DNA of 64,000 nt from Thauera phenolivorans (GCF_001696715.1 NZ_MBFM01000002.1:483321-547320), one strand, 5' to 3'. Positions 28,462 to 38,849 are shown, counted from the first letter of the stretch. Program-made: numbers and translations. The notes: generated by a model from the sequence alone, not told the origin.

Positions 28462-29172
28462 TCAGACCGCACGTCGGACCATCATGTCCTTGATCTTGCC
28501 GATCGCGCGGGTCGGGTTCAGATTCTTCGGACAGACGTCGACGCAGTTCATGATGCTGTGGCAGCGGAACAGCCGGTACGGATCCTCGAGGTCGTCGAGG
28601 CGCGCGGCGGTGTCCTGGTCGCGGGTGTCGGCAAGGAAGCGATAGGCATTGAGCAAGCCGGCCGGACCGACGAACTTGTCCGGGTTCCACCAGAACGACG
28701 GGCAGGAGGTCGAGCAGCAGGCGCACAGGATGCACTCGTACAGACCATTGAGCTCCTCGCGCTCTTCCGGGGTCTGCAGCCGCTCGCGCTCGGGCGCGGG
28801 GTCGTTGTTGACCAGGTAGGGCTTGATCGAGTGGTACTGCTTGAAGAACTGCGTCATGTCCACGATGAGGTCGCGGATCACCGGCAGGCCCGGCAGCGGG
28901 CGAAGCACGATCGGCTGGGCCACGTTGTCGACGTCGGTCAGGCAGGCCAGGCCGTTCTTGCCGTTGATGTTCATGGCATCGGAGCCGCACACGCCTTCGC
29001 GGCAGGAGCGGCGGAACGACAGGGTGTCGTCCTTGGTCTTGAGCCGCACCAGGGCGTCGAGCAGCTTCTTGTCGGACGGCTCGAGCTCGACCGAGATGTC
29101 CTGCATGTACGGCTTCTCGTCCTTGTCCGGATCGTAGCGATAGATCTTGAATTGAACGGTACGCTTGATCAT
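28462..29172 (-). CDS. sdhB: Succinate dehydrogenase iron-sulfur subunit
   Basis: SdhB (236 aa) carries electrons from FAD in SdhA to quinone. The three cluster motifs are complete: the [2Fe-2S] set CREGVCGSDAM ... GLAC in the N-terminal domain, the [4Fe-4S] CILCACCSTSCP, and the [3Fe-4S]/[4Fe-4S] C-terminal set with CHSIMNCVDVCPKNLNP. It follows sdhA by 19 nt and ends where sdhE begins. Confidence 0.97.
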   Translation of the reverse strand: MIKRTVQFKIYRYDPDKDEKPYMQDISVELEPSDKKLLDALVRLKTKDDTLSFRRSCREGVCGSDAMNINGKNGLACLTDVDNVAQPIVLRPLPGLPVIRDLIVDMTQFFKQYHSIKPYLVNNDPAPERERLQTPEEREELNGLYECILCACCSTSCPSFWWNPDKFVGPAGLLNAYRFLADTRDQDTAARLDDLEDPYRLFRCHSIMNCVDVCPKNLNPTRAIGKIKDMMVRRAV

Positions 29173-29191
29173 TTGTTCTCTTCTCCCGCGC

Positions 29192-30985
29192 TCAGTAGGT
29201 GCGCTTGGCGAGCGCGATCGGCTCGACGTCGTCCGACATCGGCTTCAGGTTCACCGGCTTGTAGTCGAGACGATTGCCTTCGCTGAACCACAGGGAGTGC
29301 TTCAGCCAGTTCTCGTCGTCGCGGCCGTTCGGATGTTCGGCGGTGTCGGGCGCATCGTCGCGCACGTGGGCGCCACGCGATTCCTTGCGCGCCTCGGCGG
29401 AGATCATCGTCGCCTTCGCCACCTCGATCAGGTTGTCCAGCTCGAGCGCCTCGGTGCGCGCGGTGTTCCAGACCTGGGACTTGTCCTTGATCTCGGTGTT
29501 CTTGGCCTGCTCGGCAACTTCCAGGATGCGCTGCACGCCTTCCTTGAGCAGATCGTTGAAGCGGAACACGCCGGCATGCTTCTGCATGGTGCGCTGCATC
29601 GCCAGGCGAACGTCGTGTACCTGGGTACCGTTCTTCTGGTTCTCGAGGCGGTTCAGGCGGGCGAGCGAGACGTCGGCGGCGTCGGCCGGCAGCGGCTTCA
29701 GGCGCAGGTTGCCTGACTGCAGATCCTCGACCACGGTCTCGCCGGCCGACTTGCCGAACACCAGCAGGTCGAGCAACGAGTTGGTGCCGAGGCGGTTGGC
29801 GCCATGCACGGAGGCGCAGGCGCACTCGCCGGCGGCGTAGAAACCGACCACCGGGGTGTTCGGGTTGCCATCCTTCGGCACCACCACCTGCCCCTTGAAG
29901 TTGGTCGGAATGCCGCCCATCTGGTAGTGGCAGGTCGGCACCACCGGGATCGGCGCCTTGATCGGATCGACCCCGGCGAACTGGATCGAGATCTCGCGGA
30001 TGCCGGGCAGCCGCTTCATGATGGTCTCGGGCGACAGGTGGGTGATGTCGAGCATCACGTGGTCCTTGTCCGGACCGCAGCCGCGACCTTCGTTGATCTC
30101 GGTCACCATCGAGCGCGAGACGACGTCACGCGAGGCCAGATCCTTCAGGTTCGGGGCGTAGCGCTCCATGAAGCGCTCGCCGCTGCTGTTGCGCAGTATG
30201 CCGCCTTCGCCGCGCACGCCCTCGGTGATCAGCACGCCCGCGCCGGCCACGCCGGTCGGGTGGAACTGCCAGAACTCCATGTCCTCGAGCGGGATGCCCG
30301 CACGCGCGGCCATGCCCACGCCGTCGCCGGTATTGATGAAGGCGTTGGTCGAGGAATAGTAGATGCGGCCCGAGCCGCCGGTGGCGAAGATGGTCGCCTT
30401 GGCGTGGAAGATCGACACCTCGCCGGTTTCCATCTCGAGCGCGGTCACGCCCACCACGTCGCCGTCGGCGTCGCGGATCAGGTCGAGCGCCATCCACTCG
30501 ACGAAGAACTGGGTGTTGGCGCGCACGTTGCGCTGGTAGAGCGCGTGCAGCATGGCGTGACCGGTACGGTCGGCGGCGGCGCAGGAGCGCATCACCGGTG
30601 CCTGGCCGTAGTTCATCGAGTGGCCGCCGAACGGACGCTGGTAGATCTTGCCGTTGTCGGTGCGGTCGAACGGCATGCCGTAATGCTCGAGCTCGATGAC
30701 GACTTCGTTCGCCTTCTTGCACATGAACTCGATCGCATCCTGGTCGCCCAGCCAGTCCGACCCCTTGACGGTGTCGTACATGTGCCAGTGCCAGTTGTCC
30801 TCGGTGGAGTTGCCGAGCGAGGCCGCCACGCCACCCTGCGCCGCCACGGTGTGCGAGCGGGTCGGGAAGACCTTGGACAGCACGGCCGTCTTCAGGCCGG
30901 ATTCGGAAAGTTGCAGGGCCGCGCGCAGGCCGGCACCGCCGGCGCCCACGATGACCGCATCAAAGGTACGCTTCGCGACGTTCAC
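29192..30985 (-). CDS. sdhA: Succinate dehydrogenase flavoprotein subunit
   Basis: SdhA (597 aa) oxidises succinate to fumarate. It has the FAD Rossmann motif [14 protein letters not shown], the flavinylation histidine in [16 protein letters not shown], the substrate-binding [12 protein letters not shown], the catalytic-site region with SRDVVSRSM and the late [18 protein letters not shown]. The start is taken as GTG 30985, with GGAGG 10 nt upstream; a TTG five codons earlier lies inside sdhD. The sdhD stop is 2 nt away. Confidence 0.97.
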   Translation of the reverse strand: MNVAKRTFDAVIVGAGGAGLRAALQLSESGLKTAVLSKVFPTRSHTVAAQGGVAASLGNSTEDNWHWHMYDTVKGSDWLGDQDAIEFMCKKANEVVIELEHYGMPFDRTDNGKIYQRPFGGHSMNYGQAPVMRSCAAADRTGHAMLHALYQRNVRANTQFFVEWMALDLIRDADGDVVGVTALEMETGEVSIFHAKATIFATGGSGRIYYSSTNAFINTGDGVGMAARAGIPLEDMEFWQFHPTGVAGAGVLITEGVRGEGGILRNSSGERFMERYAPNLKDLASRDVVSRSMVTEINEGRGCGPDKDHVMLDITHLSPETIMKRLPGIREISIQFAGVDPIKAPIPVVPTCHYQMGGIPTNFKGQVVVPKDGNPNTPVVGFYAAGECACASVHGANRLGTNSLLDLLVFGKSAGETVVEDLQSGNLRLKPLPADAADVSLARLNRLENQKNGTQVHDVRLAMQRTMQKHAGVFRFNDLLKEGVQRILEVAEQAKNTEIKDKSQVWNTARTEALELDNLIEVAKATMISAEARKESRGAHVRDDAPDTAEHPNGRDDENWLKHSLWFSEGNRLDYKPVNLKPMSDDVEPIALAKRTY

Positions 30986-30987
30986 GC

Positions 30988-31338
30988 TTACAGCCTCCAA
31001 AGAATCTGGGCCACCCAGCCGGCGTAGCCGACGAGCAGGAAGAGGGTGACCAGGTGCAGCGCGAGGCGCACACCGGTCGGCTTGATGTAGTCCATCCAGA
31101 TGTCCCGCACGCCGATCCAGGCGTGGTAGAACAGCGCGAGGAAGAACAGGAAGGTGAAGAACTTGAACAGGCCGCCGGAGAACATCCCCGACCAGGCCTC
31201 GTAGCTGAACTCGGGCAGCATCAGCGCGGCGACGCCGAAGATCAGCGAATAGATGACCATCCAGACGGCGGTGGCGCGCTGGGCGATCCAGTCACGCAGG
31301 CCGTAATGGGCACCGACGACGATGCGTTGCTTCACCAT
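30988..31338 (-). CDS. sdhD: Succinate dehydrogenase membrane anchor subunit SdhD
   Basis: SdhD (116 aa) is the hydrophobic anchor with three predicted membrane helices (about residues 23-42, 55-75 and 90-112). The conserved [18 protein letters not shown] segment contributes to quinone and heme binding. The ATG at 31338 overlaps the sdhC stop (ATGGTGA, 7 nt). A longer open frame upstream lies inside sdhC and is not coding. Confidence 0.95.
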   Translation of the reverse strand: MVKQRIVVGAHYGLRDWIAQRATAVWMVIYSLIFGVAALMLPEFSYEAWSGMFSGGLFKFFTFLFFLALFYHAWIGVRDIWMDYIKPTGVRLALHLVTLFLLVGYAGWVAQILWRL

Positions 31339-31721
31339 AGTTTCACCCCGATCAGCACGGTGAGCACCAGGCTCACGATAAACACGAGGCGCGCGGACTG
31401 GCGCGCCGGCTGGAGATCGCCGCCGATGTGCAGATCGAGCAGCAGGAAGCGGATGCCGGCACAGAAGTGGTGCAGGTAGGCCCACAGCAGGCCGAGCAGG
31501 AGCAGCTTGACCAGGAAGTTGTCCACCACCGCGGAGAAGGTGGCGAAGGTCTCCGGGGAGCCGAGACTGCGGTCGAACAGGTAGAGCAGGAAGGGCAACA
31601 ACAGGAACAGCCCCGCCCCGCTGATACGGTGAAAGATCGACACGATGCCCGGCAACGGCAACCGGATCTCGTTCAGGGCCAGGTACTTAGGCCTCTGCTT
31701 GCGCACTGTCACATCCGACAT
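31332..31721 (-). CDS. sdhC: Succinate dehydrogenase cytochrome b556 subunit SdhC
   Basis: SdhC (129 aa) is the first gene of the sdhCDAB-sdhE-gltA run. It begins with RPKYLALNEIRLPLPGIVSIFHRISGAGLF, the signature of SdhC including the quinone-site Ser and Arg. Three membrane helices follow, and the heme-ligand His is in LHHFCAGIRFLLLD. The likely promoter lies in the 96-nt gap upstream. Confidence 0.96.
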   Translation of the reverse strand: MSDVTVRKQRPKYLALNEIRLPLPGIVSIFHRISGAGLFLLLPFLLYLFDRSLGSPETFATFSAVVDNFLVKLLLLGLLWAYLHHFCAGIRFLLLDLHIGGDLQPARQSARLVFIVSLVLTVLIGVKLW

Positions 31722-31776
31722 TTAAGACTCCCCTATCAAGCGCGGCCGATCCGCCGCGGACTCCCAAAATCGCGTA

Positions 31777-31782
31777 ATTATA
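31777..31782 (-). promoter_or_regulatory. Candidate -10 box of the sdhC promoter
   Basis: The minus strand reads TATAAT here, a consensus -10, about 56 nt before the sdhC start. No good -35 is found at 16-18 nt, so an activator may be needed. A fragment (ATAAGTC) next to it resembles part of the gntR/mdh palindrome half-site. Confidence 0.45.
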
Positions 31783-31817
31783 AGTCTCGAGGCCCGGTCC
31801 GGCGCGCTCAGGAACGC

Positions 31818-32555
31818 TCAATTGAGCTCGTTCAGATAAAAATGTTCTGCAGTCGAATACAGCCCGCGCCGCCACTCGACCGGTTTGTCGCCATAGGTAT
31901 AGGTGAGGCGCTCGACCGACAGCAGCGGCGTACCCTCGGCGACATTCAGGACGTCGGCGGTCGAGCGGTCGGCCGCGACGGCGCGGAGACGCTCCTGGGC
32001 GCGGATCATGCGCAAGCCGTAGCGCGCCTCGAACAGGCTGTAGAGCGAGCCGTTCCAGCCCTGGAGAACCTCCATCGTCAGGCCGGGAAAGACCTCCCCG
32101 GAGAGATAGAGCTCGTCGATGACGACCGGCTTCTGCTTGAAGCGCAGCAGGCGGCGCACGATGATGATCGGCGCCCCCGGCTCGATGCCCAGCATGCGCG
32201 AGGCCTCCTGCCCTGCCCGTGCCTTCCAGCAATCGAGCGGCTCGCTGCGCGGATGCGAAAGATCGCCATCCATCGGCACGAGGCGCAGGAAACGGAACAG
32301 CGCGCGCGGGTCGCTATGGGAGGCGACGAAGGTGCCCTTGCCCTGCTTGCGCACGAGGAGATTCTCGGCGGCCATCTCGTCGATCGCCTTGCGCACGGTA
32401 CCCTGCGATACGCTGAAGCGCAGCGCGAGTTCCTGCTCGCTCGGAATCGCCTGACCCGGGCGCCATTCCCCTGCCTCAAGCGCCTGAAGGATCAGGGCCT
32501 TGATCTGGCGGTAGAGCGGGCTGAAAGTGGGGGATTCCTGAGCCATGGGCGGCAT
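31818..32555 (-). CDS. GntR-family (HutC/UTRA-type) transcriptional regulator
   Basis: This 245-aa regulator has an N-terminal winged helix (residues about 12-78: LYRQIKALILQALEAGEWRP ... SVSQGTVRKAIDEMAAENLL) and a UTRA effector domain (about 95-240, ending RRGLYSTAEHFYLNEL). That is the HutC subfamily. It lies between sdhC (same strand, downstream) and mdh (divergent). A perfect palindrome in the gap to mdh is its probable operator. By position it should control TCA genes. A second ATG three codons later is equally possible as the start. The effector is unknown; a C4-dicarboxylate or other TCA metabolite is only inference. Confidence 0.9.
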   Translation of the reverse strand: MPPMAQESPTFSPLYRQIKALILQALEAGEWRPGQAIPSEQELALRFSVSQGTVRKAIDEMAAENLLVRKQGKGTFVASHSDPRALFRFLRLVPMDGDLSHPRSEPLDCWKARAGQEASRMLGIEPGAPIIIVRRLLRFKQKPVVIDELYLSGEVFPGLTMEVLQGWNGSLYSLFEARYGLRMIRAQERLRAVAADRSTADVLNVAEGTPLLSVERLTYTYGDKPVEWRRGLYSTAEHFYLNELN

Positions 32556-32590
32556 TGGATCACAAAAATCGCGATAGGTCTACGAGTTGT

Positions 32591-32614
32591 CTTATGTCTT
32601 ATATAAGACATAAG
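32591..32614. promoter_or_regulatory. 24-bp perfect palindrome, likely GntR operator
   Basis: Half-sites CTTATGTCTTAT and ATAAGACATAAG form a perfect 24-bp dyad. It ends 7 bp before the -35 of the mdh promoter and covers the expected -10 of a divergent gntR promoter (CTGTCA, 17 nt, TATATA on the minus strand). It would therefore serve both genes and autoregulation. The AT-rich site stands out in very GC-rich DNA. Confidence 0.8.
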
Positions 32615-32621
32615 TTCATTA

Positions 32622-32650
32622 TTGACAGTCGGTGTGCCGGCCCTTAACAT
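32622..32650 (+). promoter_or_regulatory. Sigma-70 promoter of mdh
   Basis: TTGACA (32622-32627), 17 nt spacer, TAACAT (32645-32650): a near-consensus promoter about 109 nt before the mdh ATG, next to the GntR palindrome. The leader shows no clear riboswitch-like structure. Confidence 0.8.
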
Positions 32651-32758
32651 TCTCGCGCTTCGCAGGGACGCGACGAGCAGCCGCGCCTCGTACCCGAGGC
32701 GCAGTCCTCACATCGTTGCGCTTACACCAAGACGTCTTCTTCCAAGGAGTATTGAAAT

Positions 32759-33748
32759 ATGAGCAAAGCTCCCATGCGCGTCGCCGTGACCGGCGCCGCC
32801 GGCCAGATCGGCTACAGCCTGCTGTTCCGCATCGCCAGCGGCGAAATGCTCGGCAAGGACCAGCCGGTCATCCTGCAGCTGCTCGACCTGCCCCAGGCCC
32901 AGAAGGCCGTCAAGGGCGTCATGATGGAACTCGAGGACTGCGCCTTCCCCCTGCTGGCCGGCATGGTCGCCACCGATGACCCGAACGTCGCCTTCAAGGA
33001 CGCCGACGTCTGCCTGCTGGTCGGTGCCCGTCCGCGCGGCCCCGGCATGGAACGCGCCGACCTGCTGACCGCGAACGGCGCCATCTTCACCGTCCAGGGC
33101 AAGGCGATCGCCGAGAACGCCAAGGAAGACGTCAAGGTGCTGGTCGTCGGCAATCCGTGCAACACCAACGCCTACATCGCGCGCGCCGCCGCGATCAAGG
33201 TCGGCCGCACCAACCCGGCCAACTACCACGGCATGCTGCGTCTCGACCACAACCGTGCCCTGTCTCAGCTCGCCAATCGCACTGGCCGCCCGGTGTCCTC
33301 GCTGAAGAAGATGGTCGTGTGGGGCAACCACTCGCCCTCGATGTACGCCGACTACCGCTTCTGCGAGTCGAACGGCGACAGCGTCAAGGACCTGGTGAAC
33401 GACCACGCCTGGAACAACGACGTCTTCCTGCCCACCGTCGGCAAGCGCGGCGCGGCGATCATCGAGGCGCGCGGCCTCTCCTCGGCCGCCTCGGCCGCCA
33501 ATGCCGCGATCGACCACGTGCATGACTGGGTGCTCGGCTCGGACGACTGGGTCACCATGGGCGTGCCTTCCGATGGCTCCTACGACATCCCCGAGGGCGT
33601 CATCTTCGGCTTCCCGTGCGAGTGCAAGGACGGCCAGTACAAGATCATCCAGGGCCTCGAGATCGACGAGTACTCGCGAGGCAAGATCAACGCCACCCTC
33701 AAGGAACTCGAGGAAGAGCGCGCGGCCGTCGCCGACATGCTGAAGTAA
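32759..33748 (+). CDS. mdh: Malate dehydrogenase
   Basis: This NAD-dependent malate dehydrogenase (329 aa) has the cytosolic-type glycine motif [17 protein letters not shown]. It also carries the substrate-binding loop [16 protein letters not shown], the NPCNTNAYI segment, [15 protein letters not shown] and the catalytic-His segment [19 protein letters not shown] lies about 9 nt before the ATG. It is divergent from gntR and is the oxaloacetate-forming step that complements gltA, sdh and suc on the other strand. Confidence 0.97.
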   Translation: MSKAPMRVAVTGAAGQIGYSLLFRIASGEMLGKDQPVILQLLDLPQAQKAVKGVMMELEDCAFPLLAGMVATDDPNVAFKDADVCLLVGARPRGPGMERADLLTANGAIFTVQGKAIAENAKEDVKVLVVGNPCNTNAYIARAAAIKVGRTNPANYHGMLRLDHNRALSQLANRTGRPVSSLKKMVVWGNHSPSMYADYRFCESNGDSVKDLVNDHAWNNDVFLPTVGKRGAAIIEARGLSSAASAANAAIDHVHDWVLGSDDWVTMGVPSDGSYDIPEGVIFGFPCECKDGQYKIIQGLEIDEYSRGKINATLKELEEERAAVADMLK

Positions 33749-33782
33749 GCGGGACGAGGCATTCGCCCGGGTCACCGGGTGC

Positions 33783-33821
33783 AACGGGTCGGGGGTAGAA
33801 TCCCCCGGCCCGTTTTCTTTT
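33783..33821 (+). terminator. Rho-independent terminator after mdh
   Basis: A 13-bp stem (aacgggtcggggg / cccccggcccgtt, with a G-T type pair) and a short loop are followed by TTTTCTTTTG. It lies 35 nt past the mdh stop. Confidence 0.88.
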
Positions 33822-33849
33822 GTCCATTGCGTTTCGAGGAGAGTCCAGG

Positions 33850-34839
33850 ATGGCGCTGCATCCCGACGAGGTCCTGTTGGCCGGCGAAAAGCCGTTCCCC
33901 GCCCTGCCCGCGGTCGACCACTACGCCGGCTCGCAAAAGATGATGCTCAAGGCGCTCTCGATGCAGCAGGTCATGGGGCCGATCTTCGACCTCACCTGCG
34001 ACTGCGAGGACGGCGCACGCGCCGGCGCCGAGACCGAACACGCGCAGATGGTGGTGGCGATGGTCAACAGCCCCGACAACCACTTCGGCCGCGTCGGCAC
34101 CCGCATCCACGACATCACCCACCCGCACTGGGAGCGCGACCTCGAGATTCTCATCGGCGGTGCCGGCGAGCGCCTCGCCTTCGTCACCTTGCCCAAGGTG
34201 CGCTCCGCCGCCGACGCCGCGACCCAGATCGCCGCGCTGCGCCGCATCGAGACCGCCAGCGGTCTCACCCGCCAGCTGCCGGTGCACGTGTTGATCGAGA
34301 CCCACGGCGCGCTGCGCGAGGCCTGGGAGATCGCCGCGCTCGACGGCGTCGAGTCGCTCGACTTCGGCCTCATGGACTTCGTCTCCGCCCACCATGGCGC
34401 CATTCCCGGCTCGGCGATGAAGAGTCCCGGCCAGTTCGAGCATCCGCTGATCGTGCGCGCCAAGGCCGACATCGCCGCCGCCGCGCTCGCCAATGGCGTC
34501 ATCGCCTCGCACAACGTCACCACCGAGCTGCGCGACATCACCGTGATCCGCGCCGACGCCGAGCGCGCGCGCAGCGAGTTCGGCTACCTGCGCATGTGGA
34601 GCATCCACCCCAACCAGATCCTGCCGATCGTCGCCGCGATGCGTCCCGATTTTTCCGAGGTCGAGGAAGCGGTCGAGATCCTGTGCTCGGCGCAGGACGG
34701 CGAATGGGGCCCGATCCAGCACAACGGCCGCCTCCACGACCGCGCCTCGTTCCGCTATTACTGGGAGCTGCTGCAGCGCGCCCGCCAGACCGGCATGGAG
34801 CTGTCGGAGGACGTCGTGCAACGGTTCTTCTCGCGCTGA
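33850..34839 (+). CDS. HpcH/HpaI-family CoA-ester lyase (malyl-CoA lyase-like)
   Basis: This 329-aa TIM-barrel protein belongs to the citrate lyase beta / malyl-CoA lyase family, which cleaves or forms beta-hydroxyacyl-CoA esters. Typical parts are FDLTCDCEDGARAGAE with the metal-binding acidic residues, FVTLPKVRSAADA, the VLIETHGALREAWEIAAL stretch and LDFGLMDFVSAHHGAIPG. The C-terminus (RMWSIHPNQI) matches the lid region. The ATG at 33850 has GAGGAG upstream; an earlier TTG lies in the mdh terminator. The true substrate (malyl-CoA, methylmalyl-CoA, citramalyl-CoA) cannot be told from sequence alone. Confidence 0.85.
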   Translation: MALHPDEVLLAGEKPFPALPAVDHYAGSQKMMLKALSMQQVMGPIFDLTCDCEDGARAGAETEHAQMVVAMVNSPDNHFGRVGTRIHDITHPHWERDLEILIGGAGERLAFVTLPKVRSAADAATQIAALRRIETASGLTRQLPVHVLIETHGALREAWEIAALDGVESLDFGLMDFVSAHHGAIPGSAMKSPGQFEHPLIVRAKADIAAAALANGVIASHNVTTELRDITVIRADAERARSEFGYLRMWSIHPNQILPIVAAMRPDFSEVEEAVEILCSAQDGEWGPIQHNGRLHDRASFRYYWELLQRARQTGMELSEDVVQRFFSR

Positions 34840-34951
34840 GGCAAAGGCCGGACGGCCGCCGCCGCACACCTCACTGCGGATCTTCGGCACTGGCCATCGC
34901 CGGCGCGCTGTGGCGTAATGCGCTCCTCTCCCTTTGCAACGACCTTCGCCC

Positions 34952-35947
34952 ATGATCCCGCTCTCGATCCTCGACCTCTCCCCGATCACCGTCGGCAGCA
35001 CGCCGGCGGAGTCGCTCGCGCACAGCCGCGACCTCGCCCAGCACGCCGACCGCTGGGGCTACAACCGCTACTGGCTCGCCGAGCACCACAACATGACCGG
35101 CATCGCCAGCGCCGCGACCTCGGTGGTGATCTGCCACATCGCCGGCGCCACCGAGCGCATCCGCGTCGGCGCCGGCGGCATCATGCTGCCCAACCATGCG
35201 CCGCTGGTGATCGCCGAACAGTTCGGCACGCTCGAAAGCCTGTTCCCGGGACGCATCGACCTCGGCCTCGGGCGCGCGCCCGGCACCGACCAGCGCACCG
35301 CGCATGCGCTGCGCCGCCACCTCGCCGGCAGCGACGAAAGCTTCCCGCACGACGTGCTCGAGCTGCAGCACTACTTCAAGCCGGCCGAGCCCGACCAGGC
35401 GGTGCGCGCGGTGCCCGGCGCCGGCCTCGAGGTGCCGCTGTGGCTGCTCGGCTCGAGCACCTACAGCGCCGAGCTCGCCGCCCACCTCGGCCTGCCCTTC
35501 GCCTTCGCCTCGCATTTCGCGCCGCGCATGCTGATGCGCGCGATCGACGTCTACCGGAGCCGCTTCAAGCCGTCGGAAGTGCTCGACGAACCCTACGTGA
35601 TGGTGGGGGCCAACGTCGTCGCCGCCGACACCAACGAGGAAGCCGAGTACCTGCTGAGCTCGGCGCGCAAGCGCTTCGCCAACATGGCGCGCGGCGTGCG
35701 CGGCCAGCTCGAGGCCCCCTCGCGCGACATCGAGAAGGAGTTCGGGCCGGGCGAGCTCGGCTACGCCGACGAGGCGCTCTCGTGTTCCGCGGTGGGTGAC
35801 CCGGCGGCGGTGCGCGCCGGCCTCGAGCACATCCGGGCCGAAACCGGCGCCGACGAGCTGATCCTCGCCGGCCAGATCTTCGACCATCAGGCGCGCCTGC
35901 GCTCCTACGAGATCGCTGCCGAGGTCTGGGGCCTGAAGGCCGCCTGA
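34952..35947 (+). CDS. LLM-class flavin-dependent oxidoreductase (YhbW-like)
   Basis: This 331-aa luciferase-like monooxygenase family protein begins [15 protein letters not shown], as in YhbW-type proteins. It continues with [47 protein letters not shown], and [25 protein letters not shown]. These are the flavin/F420-type TIM-barrel motifs. Substrate and partner reductase are unknown. It stands alone on the plus strand, 112 nt after the CoA lyase. An in-frame GTG/ATG six codons earlier exists but the family start is preferred. Confidence 0.88.
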   Translation: MIPLSILDLSPITVGSTPAESLAHSRDLAQHADRWGYNRYWLAEHHNMTGIASAATSVVICHIAGATERIRVGAGGIMLPNHAPLVIAEQFGTLESLFPGRIDLGLGRAPGTDQRTAHALRRHLAGSDESFPHDVLELQHYFKPAEPDQAVRAVPGAGLEVPLWLLGSSTYSAELAAHLGLPFAFASHFAPRMLMRAIDVYRSRFKPSEVLDEPYVMVGANVVAADTNEEAEYLLSSARKRFANMARGVRGQLEAPSRDIEKEFGPGELGYADEALSCSAVGDPAAVRAGLEHIRAETGADELILAGQIFDHQARLRSYEIAAEVWGLKAA

Positions 35948-35995
35948 TTGCCGCTGATCCCTGCTCGGCGCGGCGCGGCCGATGCCCTCTGTAGG

Positions 35996-36031
35996 CGCCC
36001 TGCCCCCAGGGCGATGACGGCGGACATCGCC
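35996..36031. terminator. Paired hairpins between convergent genes
   Basis: Two inverted repeats, cgccctg / cagggcg (35996-36013) and ggcgatg / catcgcc (36010-36031), lie between the LLM protein and the ATP-grasp gene stops. Neither has a T tract, so termination is plausible but not shown. Confidence 0.35.
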
Positions 36032-36037
36032 GGCACG

Positions 36038-36970
36038 TCATGCGGTTGCCCTGCGGCTGTCTTCCCCAAGCGCGGCGGTGATCGCGGTGGCGAGCGCTTG
36101 CGCCGCCGGCGGATGGAAGCGAAAGAACAGCTCGGGCTCGACCAGCTCGAGCTCCATCAGGCGCAGCCCGCCGTCGGCGCCGCGGACGACGTCGACCCGC
36201 GCATACACCGGCGCCGACGGACAGGCGGCGACCGCCGTCTCGGCAAAGACGCACTCCTCGACGCTGGGAAGGTGGGCATGCACGCTGCCGCCGTGGTCGT
36301 CCTGCACGCGAAAGTCGCCCGCGCGCGGGGTCTTGCGCACCGCGTGGGTGGTGCGTCCGGCGATCACCACCAGCGACAGCTCGCCCTCGTCGAGGATGGC
36401 CGGCTCGAAGGCCTGCACCATCATCGCCTCGGCCGCCACGCAGCGCGCGAAAAGCGCCTCATGTGCGTCAAGCCGCTCGCGGCGCACCCGGTGCGTCAGC
36501 CGCGCCGCGCCCGACACCACCGGCTTGAATACCGCTTCCGTCCAGCCGCACGCGTCCATCACCCCGGCCAGCGTCGCCGCCTCGCCGCGCTCGACGAAGC
36601 GGGTGGGCACGATCGCCACGCCTTGTCGCCCCAGCTCGCCGAGGTAGCGCTTGTCGATGTTCCAGCGGATCAGATCGGCTGGGTTGAACAGCCGGGTGCA
36701 CGCCGAGACGCGTCCGAGCCACGACGAGAACTCGGCAAAGCGGTCGAAGTAGTCCCAGGTGCTGCGAAACAGCGCGCTGCGACAGCGCCGCCAGTCCACC
36801 GTGGGATCGGACCACGGCCGGCGCGCCGCGACCAGACCCTGGGCCGCGAGCGCCTCGGCCAGCAAGCCCTCCTCGCGCGCGATCTGCCCCTGATACCAGT
36901 CAGCCGGATCGGGATCGCGGTAGCGCTCCTCGGTGAGGATGAGGACGTCGATGGCGGGGGCGGTCATCAC
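36038..36970 (-). CDS. ATP-grasp domain protein of unknown substrate
   Basis: This 310-aa protein resembles the RimK/glutathione-synthetase-like ATP-grasp group. It has an N-terminal pre-ATP-grasp domain with LFRSTWDYF. The ATP-binding part includes FNPADLIRWNIDKRYLGEL, TEAVFKPVVSGAARLTHRV, a GELSLVVIAGRTTHAVRKTP segment and the metal-ligand YARVDVVRGADGGLRLMELELVEPELFF. The E-L-E pattern with Asn replaced by Val near the end is as in other members. Such enzymes join a carboxylate to an amine or thiol; no substrate can be assigned. It is monocistronic. Confidence 0.8.
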   Translation of the reverse strand: MMTAPAIDVLILTEERYRDPDPADWYQGQIAREEGLLAEALAAQGLVAARRPWSDPTVDWRRCRSALFRSTWDYFDRFAEFSSWLGRVSACTRLFNPADLIRWNIDKRYLGELGRQGVAIVPTRFVERGEAATLAGVMDACGWTEAVFKPVVSGAARLTHRVRRERLDAHEALFARCVAAEAMMVQAFEPAILDEGELSLVVIAGRTTHAVRKTPRAGDFRVQDDHGGSVHAHLPSVEECVFAETAVAACPSAPVYARVDVVRGADGGLRLMELELVEPELFFRFHPPAAQALATAITAALGEDSRRATA

Positions 36971-37045
36971 ACTGCGAATGGCGGAGGAACGGCCGCCGAT
37001 TCTAGCAGGCGCGAGCGCCCCCCTCGGGGCGAACCCCGGACGGGC

Positions 37046-37537
37046 TCAGGCGCGCCGCCAGAAGAACACCAGCCGCTGCCACCACGGCTGGGGGTGGCGG
37101 CGCGCGGCCAGGTGCGACGGCATCTCCTCCGCGCCATTCAGGCCGCGCAGCATGGTCGCGGTCACGCCCTGATACAGCGCCAGCCAGGCCTCGCGCCGTT
37201 CGGGGGTGAAGCGGTCCTGCAGGCCCTGTTCGAGCGTCCAGATCAGGGCCTCGCCTACCGGGGCGAAATGCGCGGCATCGACGCCATAGGCGCGATGCCG
37301 GCGTCCCAGATCCTCCAGCGCCTGCTGCAGACGGTCCGGGTGCCGAAGCAGGCTGATCGCGGTCGTCAGCACCGCCATCAGCTTGCGGCCCTGCTCCTCG
37401 ATGTCACCCTTGAAAAGGGGCGCGAGCTCGGGCGCGATCTCGAACAGCCGCTCGTAGAACAGCTTGCCGGCAAGCCCGGCGATCGGTCTCACTTCGGCAT
37501 AGGATTGTTCTACCAAGGCAATCTGTGCGGGGGTCAT
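37046..37537 (-). CDS. Single-domain bacterial globin
   Basis: This 163-aa globin has the A-to-H helical pattern: TPAQIALVEQSYAEVRPIA, FYERLFEIAPELAPLFKGD, and LGRRHRAYGVDAAHF with the proximal His at residue 81. The H-helix segment is REAWLALYQGVTATML. There is no FAD/NAD reductase domain, so it is not a flavohemoglobin. A tail of about 25 residues ends in WWQRLVFFWRRA, which is hydrophobic and basic and might tether it to the membrane. The ATG at 37537 has GAGGA about 8 nt upstream. It lies directly downstream of a sigma-54 activator on the same strand. A role in oxygen or nitric oxide handling is likely for the family but not proven here. Confidence 0.88.
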   Translation of the reverse strand: MTPAQIALVEQSYAEVRPIAGLAGKLFYERLFEIAPELAPLFKGDIEEQGRKLMAVLTTAISLLRHPDRLQQALEDLGRRHRAYGVDAAHFAPVGEALIWTLEQGLQDRFTPERREAWLALYQGVTATMLRGLNGAEEMPSHLAARRHPQPWWQRLVFFWRRA

Positions 37538-37629
37538 GGCGGTGTCCTCGTGAAGGGGGTCGTTCGTTGTTATGCGCCCGCCATGATTGGGCAATTCGCC
37601 TCCGGTTCATGTGACGTGGTTCTCACCCG

Positions 37630-38691
<1,062 letters not shown>

Positions 38692-38748
38692 GGCCCCCCC
38701 GCTTCTCGTGCGCCCTGGACGGACGCCAACGCGCGCTTTTCCCGACCG

Positions 38749-38768
38749 ACCTGCCCCACGGGGCAGGT
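38749..38768. repeat. Perfect inverted repeat upstream of the sigma-54 activator
   Basis: A 20-nt palindromic hairpin (ACCTGCCCC, 2-nt spacer, GGGGCAGGT) lies 58 nt before the activator start in the divergent gap to the DUF4157 gene. It could be an operator or a structural element. No function is assigned. Confidence 0.5.
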
Positions 38769-38821
38769 GCGATTACCCAATGCGAGCACCCTGATTCAAT
38801 GTGGAATATGCTTTCCCCAAG

Positions 38822-38849
38822 GTCAAGGCGCTTTACACAGCGCCTTGAC
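38822..38849. repeat. Perfect 11-bp inverted repeat before the cargo gene
   Basis: GTCAAGGCGCT, 6-nt loop, AGCGCCTTGAC: a hairpin 100 nt ahead of the 590-aa DUF4157 gene. No T tract follows on either strand, so it is more likely an operator-like dyad than a terminator. It is one of the few ordered features in the 258-bp gap between divergent genes. Confidence 0.5.

Noticed and set aside
19280-29286. Very long plus-strand open frames (1516 and 1815 aa) opposite zapE, lpdA, sucB, sucA, gltA and sdhB
   Set aside because: They are antisense to clear conserved enzymes. Their translations are rich in His/Asp/Arg/Val of the type produced by the complementary strand of GC-rich coding DNA.
37538-37629. 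Sigma-54 promoter (-24/-12) ahead of the globin gene
   Set aside because: No TGGCAC-N5-TTGC pattern with proper spacing was found on the coding strand.
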